Positions 1 to 12,600 are shown, counted from the stretch's first letter. The stretch: 64,000 nucleotides of DNA from Nematostella vectensis (GCF_932526225.1 NC_064047.1:3843501-3907500); one strand, 5' to 3'. Translations and numbers: made by a program. Notes: generated from the sequence alone by a model not told the origin.

Positions 1-363
1 AATTTCTTCAAAATCTTACTATCTTCTATGTGTCCTGCATGCATGTTTGGTATAAAAAAGATCCTATGTGGGAAAGCTATAATTAAGCTTTTTGCCGCAG
101 AACTATGGGACTTTGTCTAGTTTTCACACGGAGCATTACTTAATACATTAAAATCCGTAGGCGAATCGTAAAGTATGCGGTACGAGGTCTAATTTTAAAT
201 TCAGTTAACCATACTTAGTAGAGTTAACTATGAGTTAACAGCAGGCGTTTCAAGTTGATCTTTTTTTGCAGTAGTCCGGCGGATATGTGCAGATTTTACC
301 TTGAATTGCGCACTTTTTGCTAAAGTTATCAATTTTAGCATAGTGATAGTTTTTAATACCCCA
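1..363. repeat. Dispersed repeat, single arm of a foldback element
   Basis: This stretch, inside an intersectin intron, is nearly identical to 31944-32302. Shared landmarks include the text from AAAATCTTACTATC through CCGGCGGATATGTG and the end TAGTGATAGTTTTTAA. At the second locus the sequence continues into a large inverted-repeat element. Here only one arm is present, so this is a deletion derivative or fragment. Confidence 0.8.
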
Positions 364-419
364 GTTTGAAGAACATCTGTGGCTTAGCACATGATTTAGG
401 ACATATTTGTTTTCTTCAG

Positions 420-2131
420 CTCGATCTATTCGTACGTCGGGCATCGGCAAACTTGTGGTTACGATAGTGGAGGGTGTGGATCTCAAGTCATCGGACCCGA
501 GTGGTAAGATCTTATTGCAGAAATCTTAAATGCAGTAAAAGTAAGCAGGGTTTTAGTTTTTTTCTAGTCAGATGAAAGGCGAATGATTTGACTTCAAAAA
601 CAACAAGAAAGTCACAGAATTCGACTCGCTTAAATCATTTTTTAGAGAAAAATTCACCCCCTGACCTTCAACGAATTTCAAGGGTTTAAATAACGACCAT
701 AATAATAGAAACGTTCTCTATAAAATTCTTAATTCTCTAAAAAGAGGGCTAAACGCTCGAAAAAAAGGCTAAACGCTCGAAACGTCAAAGAAACCACGCT
801 GTTTTCACATAGGCGTAAAACATACATTTTCAACGTTGTGATTTAGGCCTAGTTCAAACATCGTATTATCAATTAGCCATATTCAATGCAAGAAATGCAT
901 GCAAACGAATCGAGTCGATTGTCTTATCTTTATTTGCATGCATTTGCATTGAAAACACCTCATGGATAATACGACATTTGAACTTAGCCTGATTATATGA
1001 TTTCACCACGCCCACGCAGTCTATCTAGTTATTCTACAGCTTGCCTGTAGTTGTTCTTGTCATAACATGTGCACTGAGTGAGCATGTTTCCAGGTATGAG
1101 CGACCCGTACTGTGAAGTAAGCATGGGGAGCCAGGAGCACAAGACGCGCGTCTGCCCTCAGACTCTCAACCCGAAATGGAACTCGACCATGACCTTTACA
1201 GTCAAGGACATGGAGCAAGATGTGCTTTGTATCACAGTGTTCGACAGGGACTTCTTCTCACCAAACGGTAAGGACACTAAATTAGCCATTACGGCAGTTG
1301 ATCATATCCATGCCTGCTACTCTTTCTCGGGCTATTAGTGCTGTAAGAGTGCCTTGTATAACTGGGTTCGACAGGGACTTATCGCTAAACGGTAAGGACA
1401 CTAGACTCCCTGTCACACGTAGACTTTTCGGTTGCAACTTGTCTCGCAAAAAAAAAATGTTGCAGGTCGCACGCGCCCTGTCACACGTGATGTTTTTCCT
1501 GCGATTTGAAGCAATTTGTTGCAGAAAGTAGAAGAGCGTTCTACTTTTCATGCGACTTTGAGAAATGCAAAACAAGTTGCAAAAGGTTGTGTAACACGCA
1601 AAAAAAAAATTTGCGCGTTCTCGCAAGAGAAAAAAAACGTACGGCCTTAAAGCAGCCATTACGGCAATTGATCATATCCATACCTGCTACCCGTTCCCGA
1701 GCTATTTAGTACTGTACATGCTCTGTCTCACTGGGTTCGACAGGGGTCTACTTTATAGTTTAATTATTGCAAACTATACCAAACTTTTTCATAAGGGTTG
1801 TACTATTACACCTATGGAAGCAGCCCGGCTGTAACATAAACCAGCTCAAAAATGGTCCACCTTAAAAGAGTAGAGTTAAGTATAGAGTTAAAACAAGGAC
1901 ATATTTTTCTAAAAAGAAGACCACATAGAGCTACATTTATCCTCTTTTATCTTTTTTTTCACAGACATTTGATTGTTTTCTAACCACTGTTTTATTTTTC
2001 CAGATTTCTTGGGTCGTACGGAAGTCAGTCTTACAAGTCTGTTAAAGAAAGGCAAGGGACTGTGGCACGAAAGGCTACTTCTACACGAGGTCACTACGGG
2101 CGAAGTGCTGGTTAAACTGGAGCTACATTGA
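420..2131 (+). CDS. ITSN: Intersectin, C-terminal C2 domain (3' end of gene)
   Basis: Three terminal exons, 420-503, 1094-1267 and 2004-2131, join in frame with phase 1 at both introns and end at the TGA 2129-2131. The 127 residues in the window form one C2 domain. The first exon gives a beta strand [14 protein letters not shown], the second [12 protein letters not shown]...[11 protein letters not shown]...[16 protein letters not shown], the third [13 protein letters not shown]...[18 protein letters not shown]. This matches the C2 domain that ends long-isoform intersectins, the endocytic scaffolds with EH, SH3 and DH-PH domains; those upstream domains lie outside the window. Acidic calcium-loop residues (SDPY, FDRDFF) are present, so membrane binding is plausible. 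The first exon starts after a TTTTCTTCAG acceptor at 419 and is incomplete in codon phase, so more exons lie upstream. The splice junction 1267/1268 is duplicated downstream inside the intron. Confidence 0.95.
1240..1748 (+). repeat. Tandem duplication across an intersectin exon/intron junction, interrupted by an insertion
   Basis: A unit of about 118 bp starts with the 3' end of exon 1094-1267 (GTTCGACAGGGACTTCTT), includes the splice donor GGTAAGGACACTA and then intron sequence with GCCATTACGGCAGTTGATC. It restarts at about 1357 (GTTCGACAGGGACTTATC) with another GGTAAGGACACTA. The second copy is broken by about 240 bp carrying CTGTCACACGT, TTGCAACTTGTCTCGCAA and poly-A runs, then resumes with GCCATTACGGCAATTGATC. 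A third GTTCGACAGGG start lies at about 1736. The second copy does not keep the C2 reading frame. Confidence 0.75.
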
Positions 2132-2500
2132 CTCACAGGGGACAAGTGACTTGTGGGAGAGGTCATAGTAACATAGGAGCTACAATGGCAAGTTACGTGC
2201 AGGGGGGATTTTAGTCAAATTGGAGCTACAATGACAAGTTACGCGCAGGGTAGGTCTTAGTCAAGTTAGAGCTGCCGTGACAAGTGACTTACAGGGGAGG
2301 TCTTAGTCACATTGGAGCTACAATTGGAGCTGTCGTGACAAGTGACTGTGATAGTGCCTCCCCGAGGAGGTCTTAGCCTCAAAGGAGAGGTCTAAGTCAT
2401 ATTGGAGCTACCATGACAAGTGACTCACAGGGGAGGTCTTAGTCATTTTACAGCTTGTGTGACAAGGTGGCTTACAGCTCGCCTTAGTCATCTTTGAGTA
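2105..2500 (+). repeat. Degenerate minisatellite at the intersectin stop codon
   Basis: Units of about 45-50 bp contain the words TTGGAGCTAC, AATGACAAGTGAC and CAGGGGAGGTCTTAGTCA. The first unit overlaps the final codons CTGGAGCTACATTGA of intersectin, so the array begins in coding sequence and fills the start of the 3' UTR. There are about seven imperfect copies. Confidence 0.75.
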
Positions 2501-3380
2501 CTGGTAACATGGCAACCCACAGGGATGTCCTGTTTTGTCTATACTATCTTGAGGAAGGCCTCAGAAGAACCATTATTAAGAACCTACAAATGGATAGCTT
2601 AACACTATTCACACACTCACAGCCCTAGTGATAGATAGACCAGGCGGGAACCACAGAGACCCTAACAGTAGACAATAAGGACTTTATACAATGATAGCCT
2701 CTACAACATTGAACTGGGAATTTGGTGAGGAAAAAGCTGGTAGTCTAGTAGACCAGGAATTTCTTGCTTTAGAGCTCCATGCCATCTTTTCAGTGCAAAC
2801 AGTAAAACCATGAAGAACTGAAATATCTGTGGCATGTTTTTTGACTTCTGACGAATCAGACACAAGAATTCAAACACTGTGAATTATTAGAGACATTTAG
2901 CATCGCGTTTTCAGTTTTTTATTGCGAATTGCCGTTACCGGTTTGCTGTTTGACGTACTGGCGAAATCGTAGTGTAGCACATTTGGCGGGAAAAAGTGCA
3001 AAACATATGATCGACTTCAACCAAGCCAAAAAGATTAGTAATAGTAAAGAGTCAAATGATAAAGAACACTAATTCATGGTTTCTAACATGAGCTAATAAA
3101 AAAATTAAGGGGAAAACTGCCGAGGTAAATCACTTACCGCTAGACGGTGCTCCTGAGGTCAAAGCGCGAAACGCAGACTGCAAACTTGACGCAAGGCCTT
3201 GTCACGTGTCACCCAGAGGTTTGACGTTTCCGAGAAAAAAACGCAGTGCTAAATGTCTCTATTGAGACATCTTTTAATGTGTGAAGAAACATTCTACACA
3301 TATTTGCAGTGTTCACGGTTTTACTGATTGTGCTAGGTGACAACCTATCCTTTGTTTTTAACTCTCAACTGTGAAGGACA

Positions 3381-3491
3381 TACCCTGTGTACCAGAGTCT
3401 CCAGACTTCTATCGCCCAGTGACGCTCAGCCAAAATGCTGAGACAAGCGCGGGTAGGAGAGAGAAGTCTGGAGGCTCTGGTACCCAGGGTA
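3381..3491. mobile_element. Mutator-type MITE with 9-bp target duplication
   Basis: The ends are inverted repeats: TACCCTGTGTACCAGAGTCT at the left and its near complement ending TCTGGTACCCAGGGTA at the right. The flanks TGAAGGACA (3372-3380) and TGAAGGTCC (3492-3500) match at 7 of 9 positions. The termini resemble those of the element at 20900-21126, so both belong to one family. Confidence 0.65.
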
Positions 3492-3897
3492 TGAAGGTCC
3501 CACCATCAAAGCAGTATTAAGAAAAGCCCTACTATGGCATTACTTTTTTCCATCTAAATAAAACTATAGCAACACAATATTCGAGACATTTTTAGTCTTG
3601 TATGTTTGAACTCTGAGTCAAACTATTTATTTGTGATTTGTATCAATGCATCATTTTTTGCAAACATGTTTATTCCTGAACAAAAGTAGAAAACAATAAA
3701 ATGAACAAGTAAAACGGTTTATAATAGAAAAGGTATTTGTTAATTACATACAAAATGAATGTACACACAGAGATTAACATAAATGAACAAATTGAAGAAA
3801 TTTGTTAAATAAAACACAATTGTACATACAAAGTTTTGAGAATAGATTACCATGATTATCATCAATTTATCAGCCATTCATTTTTCTTAAAACAACA

Positions 3898-4075
3898 GAC
3901 CATTCCAGCTACAGTATAAGCTTGCATGCGCGTTTTTATAGTAACCTACCTCAACTACCAGAATGCAGCATGCAAATTTTTAAGCTTGAACCAAACAAAG
4001 CGTGTGCTGCATGACGGTAGATGAGGTAGGTTGAGTGCCTTTGCATGCTTATACCTGGAGTGGCCTATTGGCACG
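3898..4075. repeat. Inverted-repeat MITE-like element
   Basis: Left arm CATTCCAGCTACAGTATAAG and following CTACCTCAACTACC pair with GGTAGATGAGGTAGGTTGAG and CTTATACCTGGAGTGG on the right. GC-poor surroundings and short length fit a non-autonomous element. No clear target duplication was found. Confidence 0.55.
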
Positions 4076-4623
4076 GCGAGCAACTTGAAGTATTATTATT
4101 TGAATTTTATTTTAAGGAAACGAAATTGATCTTGAGGACTTCAAAACACTAAAAGGCCCACAGTAAATGGCTCTTCTGTTGTGTAACCCTGCCACTTAAA
4201 AAATAAAGTGGCGAAAATAAATAAAACTCAAATTTTAAGTAATGGGGGAATGGAAAAAAATTGTCAATCAATGGCTGTTGTTTTTAGGGGGAAGGGGGCA
4301 AGCAAGGGGTACAATTTTCTATAAGAAAAATATCTGAATAATTTTTTTAACCACTACCAGTTTAAGTACATTTTCTTTCCCCACTTTGTTTCCATTTGGT
4401 TATGTATTGACTGCAGCACTGATTTGAAACTATAAAAATCTTTCCACGATCAATTTATTTAATATAAGAAACAGTTTCTTTGGCCTTGAATGGTTCTTAC
4501 TTTGAGGGTGCTTATTCTAGGCTACAGGTTTTTATACTGTACTAGGTGTAAGGTTTTAACTGTACCCAACTTTTTTTCTCGGCATGAGCTAATTTCTGTG
4601 CTCTGTGAAATACATGTCTTTTC

Positions 4624-7600
4624 TCAAGTGATAATTTTCCTGTCCAGGAAGCCCCTCTTCTCCTTAACTTCCACACCAATCTTAAATTTCCTAAACTTGT
4701 ACTTATTCCACTTGCTATGAGGGCTTTCTAGCTCAGGTATATTCAGCTCTTGAAGGAGTTGAAGGTAACCTGGAAAATCCTTGTTTTTTAGATGCTTCAG
4801 CTTTTTCTTACGCTGGTCTGTCAGCCAGTGTAGAAACACTTTGTTGTGTTTATCCTACAAGAAAGGTAAAACAATCACAACTGATGGAATCCAACCCACC
4901 AGCTGACCATTCTTCTGTTACTAGTTCAAAGAAAAGTCTTCTTTCTAGTGCAGGGACAAAATTTTGCAACCCAAATATACAGTACATACAACGCTTACTA
5001 AACCCCAAAGAGGCAAAGTTTTTAAACCCTAAAAAAATACAGGCAAAAAAATTAGAACACTTAAAAGATATCAAACCTGCTTCCAGGTCATGCCAATATC
5101 AGAGCAGCCCTCCCCTCCCCCCCTGGGATATCAATACTTACTTTTGGTCTTTCTTTCATGTGTCTTTCAAGTGTGTTGATCTTCAAAGTCAGTTCAGCAA
5201 CTAAAAGAAAGTTTACACAGAAATAAAAAAACAACTTAACAAAAATGCTGCAAGAAACAAACATTTATGCCTCAATACCTCCCAACCTTTTAGAATGCCC
5301 CTAAGAGCCTTAAAACACGAGTAACATTAAATTGACACAATTTAAGCTGTAAAGGACAGAAAGACTGGAGTTTACTCTTCCTCAAAGCAAAAAAAAAAAA
5401 AAAAAATTGATCATTACTAGTCTCCTTTCCCCCCACCAAGCTTGGTTTGTGGCAGAGACCTGCATGACTCCAACACAATCGGCTGCATAGGAGACTAGTC
5501 ATTTACCAGATCTTTGTGAGTAGCCTTCATAGTTGTATTTCACTTCTTGTTCTTCAACTTTTCTCTTCTCAAACTGTAAAATAAAAATTGGAAAATTGGA
5601 ACTTGCATCATAAGGTTTGGCCTGGATTTGATTATGTGACTGAAAGCTTAAAGTGAGGAATAACGTAAGATAAAGATTGGGATGCAAGGGTTTTTTGCCA
5701 TTTTTGTTTGATGTGGAATTGTGCTAAAAAATGTGTATGTGGGATCAAATCCTCATCAAAACATTTATGTTCCATACCCTGTTCGCATTCTCAAGACTGA
5801 AGATTCTCTTCACATTCTCTGGTGCCCTGAGTACAGAATAAAGAATGAGAGTCAGATAACTTGCATGAGCCAGCCAGACATATTGCAAGTGCATGTGACT
5901 TTGTTCTCGAATGAGAGTCAGATGACTTGAATGAGCCAGCCAGACATATTGCAAGCATAAGTGACTTTGTTCTCGAATGCCTTTTTAAAAGTGTGAGTCT
6001 CAATTTCCATGTGTTGAGTTTTTAAATAGGGCTTAAACTAGTGAGTGGAGGTGATGATACTTGGTGCCAGTACGGTATCTTTAATTCTAGGATGGAATGA
6101 AATTCACCTTGATTCGAGTGCATTATTCACTACTATGATGAATATCTGAGTTGCATAGGATTTGTAGCCATTAAAACCACGCAACAGGCAAGCCAACAGA
6201 CTTTTATATGAGCTACATACTTTTTCCCCTTTGGTTTGCAAATTTTAGGAAGTGCAACTGCAACTTGACATACTTACGCTTCAAGCTCTTTGATATTCTC
6301 ATAACCACAAATCCACTTTCTTCCCATGGAAGAGTCTGTTGTTGTTAGGTCATCTATGAAAAGCAATAAACAATTACAAACAAAATTCATAGCGTGTTTA
6401 GCCACAGTTGTCCCCAAGCTGCAGTGGATGTGTTTTGTGTCTGTAAAACCTACGATGAGTAATTGCTTGTTAACATTCAATTGAGTAATTTGAAGAAGTT
6501 CAAGGGGTTACCTACCCAAGTTACCTACCCATTGCATAGTCACTATTTGAGAAGATTGTTAAACATCTCAAATAATAGAAAAAAGCTGAGAACTTGACCC
6601 AAAGTGTTTACTAATTGAAAAACTAGAAATATTCTTTATTTCTCAGGCATCCATTGCAAGATACAGTAGTGACAAAAAATCCATTCTTTGACTCAAAAGA
6701 TGTGATGACAGAAAATCGAGTAAATTGTGACGATAACTGCCATGCAGCTCCCAACAAGTGTGACACATGAGTTTTGTATTTGTCACAGAGAAGAAACTAC
6801 ATTTTCAACAATTATGGTCTGTTTTATTAAAATAAGCATAATTTTTGCATTGTTTTCACAAATCTGCTGTCTGATAATAGGTAGTAATAGCATCCGATAA
6901 TAGGTAAAAAAAACACTATTTGTCATTTAGGTTGTAGTACAAACCTAGGGTGTCCAATAACAAGTATAACGACCATTCATGAGTAAGAAAAGTTTTTTCA
7001 TAAACTTGTTTGAATTCTGAGATGGTAATAACACAAAATATTTAAAAAGAGTAGGAAAACCATGTAAAGCAGAGGATTTTATTTGAAAAAAACAAACTAT
7101 CATTATGTTTATCATTTTAAGTTTTAAAAAGAGAACATACTTATGGGAATGCCATTGAAGCAGCAAATGTGCCAAAAAAAACCCACAACCTAAAAAAGTC
7201 TGCTATATTTTGCAGGTTTGTTTTCGTGAAGCTGAACAATTAGTAGTATTAGTTTAGATACTAAGATTACAGGAAAATTTGTAGCCACACAATGATCTTC
7301 ATCAACAACTAAAAAGACATGAAGAAGGGGACTAGTATATAATAATAATAATTTAACAATAATTATTAATTTATAAAGCGCTTAAAACTATGTTAATACA
7401 TTCTAAAGCGCATATTTAAAAGCATGCACATATATTTTCTTATGTGTTTTGATTGACATCTCGATCTACGTCACAAATGACCCTGGCCTTCTCTTTCACA
7501 GTTTTTTTTCCGAAGGCTCACCAAAATATGTAACTCAATATCGCAGGTTCTATTAACCCACACTAACACATAGCCTCCTCCACAGGCATCTCTTCTAACG

Positions 7601-9223
7601 GTAAGAAAAAGCGTTCTTTTTTCGATGCGGTATTCCTGTGGCGAATAGAGGAGAAAAATAACGCAGGGGGATAGGGGGGGGGGAAAAAAGTAAGAAGAAA
7701 GAGAAAGATGCCTACCATATATTGACACACTGGATGACATCTGCGCATGTGGCACTGCGCATAACGTTTTCTACCATCTATGGGAGGGTAATTAGGAATT
7801 TGTAAAGAATATGATACTAACCGGGAGGAAGAGTAGAAATTCATCCACATGTGGATCGTTTTATTGAGTCTCTCACTGAGACGAAGCAATTCGAAAACCT
7901 AAAGAATTCATGGCCACATCCAAACTTATTTGAATTTCCATTGTATTTATTGCGCTGTTCTATAGTAATCAAGGTGCGAAGTCCTGTATTCTATAGTTGG
8001 TCCGAAATTCGGGTTTATGCTTCTGTGCTTAGAACGCTAAAGACCTAAGATGGCGAAGCCTCAATTGAAGTGAAAACCGAGACGGCGAAGTCTCAATTAA
8101 AGTGAAAACTCTAAACCAAGCTGAAAGCATCCAAGTCAATAAAGACAACAGAACAGTGCTGATCGAGCTTGATCACGTTGCCGCCGGTGAAGGCAAACAT
8201 TCAGCATCGAATTCACTTTTTAGAATCTATGGTTCCTTTCTTTTCAATAACTTCCTGTAAACCTTGTTGTATCCCATACTAGCAAATGTCAAATGGCTTT
8301 TGACATATCTAGGAATGAGTTCGCTTTGAAGTAGAAGCTTCGCGTTCGCTTGCCATGTTTTTTTTCGCAATTAACAAGGATTTTTTTGTCACGACATTAG
8401 TTACCTGTGTCACCCCCGGTCAGGTAGGCAACGTGTCGTGTCCACTGAGGCGACACGCAATGTACCAACCGTTCGATATATGGCAGGCAACTCTTTTATC
8501 CCCTCCTCCCTCCCCTCGGTACCAGTATCCCGCGTCCTAAAAACGCAAACACAGGTATCCCAAATCTGAATAAAGGCCATTACAGAGTATAGTAGAGCTG
8601 CCTGAGAAGGAGGCTAACTAACACACATCTTTTGGAAATCATTAAGGGGAAAATGTTCAGGATAATTGAAAACAGAATTCTCTGTATTCTCCCGCATTGG
8701 CATTCTTGTTTTTTTTTTACACATATTTACTGTATTTCACAAGATTTTTGTCCAAGTTGGGTCGACAGCTATGACATTTATAAACACCAGGCCCTACCAA
8801 TCGATAAAAATTGATCATTGGAAACTAATCGAATTAATCAATATCAATCTATATTAATCAGTTGATTATTACTGATTGATATTGGAAATCAATATATCAA
8901 TATATATAAATATCAATATTTTTTTATAAAAATCGATAATAATCAATACTCACACAGTTTCACGTTATTGAAACTGTGTGAGTATCGATTTGTATTGATT
9001 TCCGATATTTATCGATTGATTGATTTTGATTTTTTATCGATTACTATTGATTATTATTGATTATCGGAATTATCGATTGGTAGGACCGTGATAGAAGGTT
9101 AGGTGGAAAAGAATACGACATATATTTACCTTGTGGTTTCACAGCAGAAAAAGCTCGAATTTGAGCTACGTTCACGAAACTATATCGCAGTAAAGTTCGA
9201 CTTGCAAGTGAAAGCCTTATCAT
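4624..9223 (-). CDS. MRPS15: Mitochondrial small ribosomal subunit protein uS15m
   Basis: Six exons on the minus strand: 9130-9223, 6278-6353, 5778-5826, 5507-5573, 5142-5200 and 4624-4854. They total 576 nt, 191 residues plus TGA, with all phases consistent. The start at 9223 gives MIRLSLASRTLLRYSF, an arginine-rich presequence without acidic residues, typical of matrix import. The central part GYENIKELEA...PENVKRIFSLENANR corresponds to the conserved region before the S15 fold. The S15 core follows: VAELTLKINTLERHMKERPK, then DKHNKVFLHWLTDQRKKKLK and HLKNKDFPGYLQLL. The protein should bind 12S rRNA in the small mitoribosomal subunit. Its start codon faces that of the ZSWIM-family gene with 389 bp between them. 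Intron 1 is large (6354-9129) and contains repeats. Confidence 0.93.
5829..5990 (-). repeat. Two-copy tandem repeat in an MRPS15 intron
   Basis: The block GAGTCAGATGACTTGAATGA, CCAGCCAGACATATTGCAAG, TGACTTTGTTCTCGAATG occurs twice, about 70 bp apart, just upstream (in gene sense) of the exon 5778-5826. Nothing coding is seen in it. Confidence 0.7.
6354..9129. other. Large first intron of MRPS15
   Basis: The intron is AT-rich with short open frames that show no recognisable protein. It contains a copy of a TAGCCTCCTCC/CAGGCA inverted-repeat motif near 7573 (same termini as the element at 24243) and a complementary TGCCTGAGAAGGAGGCTA near 8605. A palindromic AT-rich element occupies about 8790-9090. 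Confidence 0.55.
8793..9086. repeat. Long AT-rich palindromic element
   Basis: The termini CCTACCAATCGATAA (left) and TTATCGATTGGTAGG (right) are inverted repeats, and the interior is a near-continuous palindrome of ATCGAT and TTGATT words. Its centre is ACTCACACAGTTTCA, a short spacer, then TGAAACTGTGTGAGT. It would fold into one long hairpin. No target duplication is evident. Confidence 0.65.
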
Positions 9224-9612
9224 AGTGTTTTCTAGTCCAACCTTCTAACATAACTTCTCTAAAGCCCTTGCTTTCACATGGGAGCCGCCATCTTGGAAAC
9301 AAATAGCGTCCAGCTATCGCAGGCTCACCACAGGTGGCCCGACAAACAATTTTAATTGAATTAAAAATTAAATTAAAATTAAAATTAGAATTAAAATTCA
9401 CCCAGACTTCCCACAGCCCGCGCGTCGCAAAGAGTTGTGGGAAGACGTAACGAGTCCAAAATTCGTGGAAAAGCGGAAGCAATTTATTCTAGATTCCAAG
9501 CAGCGAAACGCTCAATACAACGGCTACTGCTTGGATTCTAAACGTATTCGCGATTCGAGGGACATAAATCGAAAGATGTTTTTTGAAGTCCCAGTCCCGA
9601 AGTGAATTCAAA
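9224..9612. promoter_or_regulatory. Divergent promoter, MRPS15 and ZSWIM-family gene
   Basis: Only 389 bp separate the two start codons. The interval contains GCCGCCATCTTGG at about 9286, which matches the YY1 core AAGATGGCGGC on the other strand, and a TTAAAATTAAAATTA-type repeat at about 9350-9396. No TATA box is obvious. A shared bidirectional promoter is inferred from spacing. Confidence 0.55.
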
Positions 9613-12600
9613 ATGCCTGTTTACCACGACGTGGATGGACACGCTCGATGGTATGATGAATACGGTGAAAGCCGATATTCTTACTCTGATTATGACTATT
9701 TTGATAATTCTGATGATGACTATTTTGATGATAATGATGATGGCTATTTGGACTATTATGAGTGCCGTTCTTCATCCCCACCGTCCAAGGCTTTGCCAAC
9801 GCTGGTTGACAGCTGCTGCAAAATTCTTTCTGCAAATTTCCCCATCAGTTATGTACAAGACCAATGGAAAACAGTCCCAGACGAGCTTCAGTTGAAAGTG
9901 ATCTCAAGTTCTTTCCCTGCAGAGTTTCCTGCTACTGTTGGATCATCAAGTTCAGATTCTTCTAATCGTGGTTATTCCATACCTACCATCATCCAAACAG
10001 GTAAACATGGTCTAACCTACCAAATGCTTATCGCCTTGTGACAAAGAGTAGATTTAATTCAAAACGACATAAATTAGACATAATTTTAAATTCTTTTATT
10101 TAGTTTACATAATCTAAGAGATAACTACAGGATAAGCTGGCTTTTCAAAAGAACCTTATCAAAAAAATTAATGCACTAGTCAATTGAAACCACCAGGGAA
10201 GGGTGGGGGATTAGACTTTGATCCTGTAGAAAACAGAGAAAAGCTCCCACCCCCTCGGGGAAAAACTGCAGTCAAATGCCCCTTCCCCTCAGGATGCAAA
10301 CTATAGGAAACTACCTGGCATTTGAGATAACAAGTCATCTTAAATGTCTTTCAAAGCAAGTACACTTAACTGAGTACATTTGTACCAATAACAATTAAGA
10401 TAACCATTACTAAAAAATGGAAAAATAAATAATCTTCATTTTGCATTAGTTATCACTCATATTTGTTTTCACACATATTGTCGTGCAGCTTGACATAGTC
10501 TAATACACAGAACTGCTTGCTACAGAAGAAAGTCTCAAATCAGAAACTGACTTGACTTTTGCAATGTACATTTGTGAGGCTATTAATTTGTCCCAAAACC
10601 CCCAGGCTGGGGACAAACCTTAGAGTAAAAAACTGTCAATTCCCCCACCCCTCCGGATAAATTTTTGTTAAAAAGTGCTCTAAACCCCCACTTTAACCCC
10701 CCACTTCCCCGGGACCACGGGGGTGGGGGTTTCAAATGACAAAGTGCATAATTAAAAATGTTAATTTACTTGAAAGATCACTCAAATATTGATTGGTAAA
10801 ATTTTTTTGATATAACTTCTGTGAAACCTATAGAATTTAAGGTACAATACAACTCTTGCACATTTATATATATTGTTCGAGAAATTCTTTCAAACAGCTC
10901 CGGAAGAACTTTCTGGATCCAATGTACGAAAGCTGATGAAACTCTGAGTAGGATTTTGTGCGATTTCGGTTTGCAGGGACACTATCCAAAAACCTCAAAC
11001 GCACCGATACGGAGGGTACAAAATGCAGGTTGCAGGTCGGATGAAGGTTGAGTACAAAATGCAGGTCGGGTGATTTTATAGTTTTTGTAGCTACTGCGCA
11101 TGTTCGAGTAGATGCTATGTCATCACGTCGGAAAAAATCAAAAAGAAAAAAGTAAGATTTGCCGCGGTGTTTGCTGGGAAAATTTGACTTCGGGATATGA
11201 TCGTTACGAAGCGCCAGCCTAGAATCACTTTATAAAGAAGAAGATATCAAAATAATCAAAAGATTTTGGGGTTTTTAAACAATTCTCACATATTCGCTCC
11301 TATGGTAGCTTGCTTTGATAAACTCGAACGCGGCTGCATTCTATTCACATTCCGAATGTTCAAACTTTACGTCAAGTTATTGATTTATAAAGAGTTTGCA
11401 ATACGTGCCCAAGCACACGAGCTCATGTAAAAACGCTCTCATTTGGTCATTTCGAGTATTTAAGCTCGGGTTTTTTCGCCCGTATCCGATTCCTTTTGAC
11501 ATTAAATCAAGTTGCAAAGCTTTATTGAAGTTATCTGTAGGTTCAAACATTTCGTACAAATACTTGCCCCCGCAAATTTACTTACGAATGATGATTTTGC
11601 ACTTTTAATATTATATTAAGCAAAATACATATTGTACAAGAGTTATGTGATCAATTGTAGCAGGTATTTCATCCTTGTGAAAGAAAAAGTAACTGGAATT
11701 CGACATGCTCGACGTGTCTTTTCGAACAGTTCAATACAAACACTAATGAGATTATTTTTAGAATATATATTTTATGGTGTTTTGTTTTGTGGCTAAGTGG
11801 TTTAGGTCAGTGATCGGAGTCCGTAAGTTGCATAAGACCACGGGTTCGATTCCTCCCCGCTGAATTTTTTTTCTTTTTTTTTAATCTTTGGGAGTCTACC
11901 GTTCATCAATACCTTTTATAGTATTATAATTATACTAAGAAATAACCTAGAGATATATGATAACATGCACGTTACGGGCCTATTTTTTCTTTTTGTTTCT
12001 CTATCTCATTCAATTTCTAGGGCTCGCGTGACGCGTTAAAATATTGAATACTTAGATTCCCGTTTATTAATAAGCAATGACGTGACCTTGGGAATAATAC
12101 GAATATATCGCCAGCGATTTGCTGCACATAAAGCAAACTTGGGTCAAGTAACGTATAACAGTATAAATATCTCAGTAAAAATTGTATAACAACGTAAACC
12201 CACGAATTTTTCTCCGCTACATGTTTAACGTACCGGTGCACCCCCCCTTCCTCCCCTACGAAAATGTCTAGATCCACCCCTGCTGTCCATTGAACTTATT
12301 AAAAAAAGCTATATACTAGAAAGTAAACCATTTATCTAATAGATACAGTCACCACATTTTGGAGTTTATTCAATTTATTTTTGGTTGATGAGCAGCAAAT
12401 CAATGGCGAGATATACGTAGTTTTCCAACGGTCACGTGATCTGTTACGCAATCACCTATACATATTTTTTTCACTTGTCCATCTACCGTTATACATTAAT
12501 TGACCCAAGTTTGGTTGATGTGCAGCAAAGTCACGGGATTGCTTATGCTTAGTTATGAAAGAGAATCTGAGCGTCACGTGAGCCGTAGAAATTGAATGAA

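Larger units (their letters stand above)
2501..4623. other. Convergent intergenic region between intersectin and MRPS15
   Basis: No coding potential is seen. The region holds two inverted-repeat elements (3381-3491 and about 3898-4075) and AT-rich sequence. A plus-strand AATAAA at 3095-3100 could serve intersectin. A minus-strand AATAAA (plus TTTATT, 4454-4459) lies 165 bp beyond the MRPS15 stop and is the likely MRPS15 polyadenylation signal. Confidence 0.6.

Noticed and set aside
7563-7889. Minus-strand frame as first exon of MRPS15
   Set aside because: It lacks a donor in the required phase. The exon 9130-9223 gives a proper mitochondrial presequence, a GTAAAT donor and the right phase.
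11396-11608. Short frame in the ZSWIM first intron
   Set aside because: It lies inside the foldback element and has no recognisable protein features.
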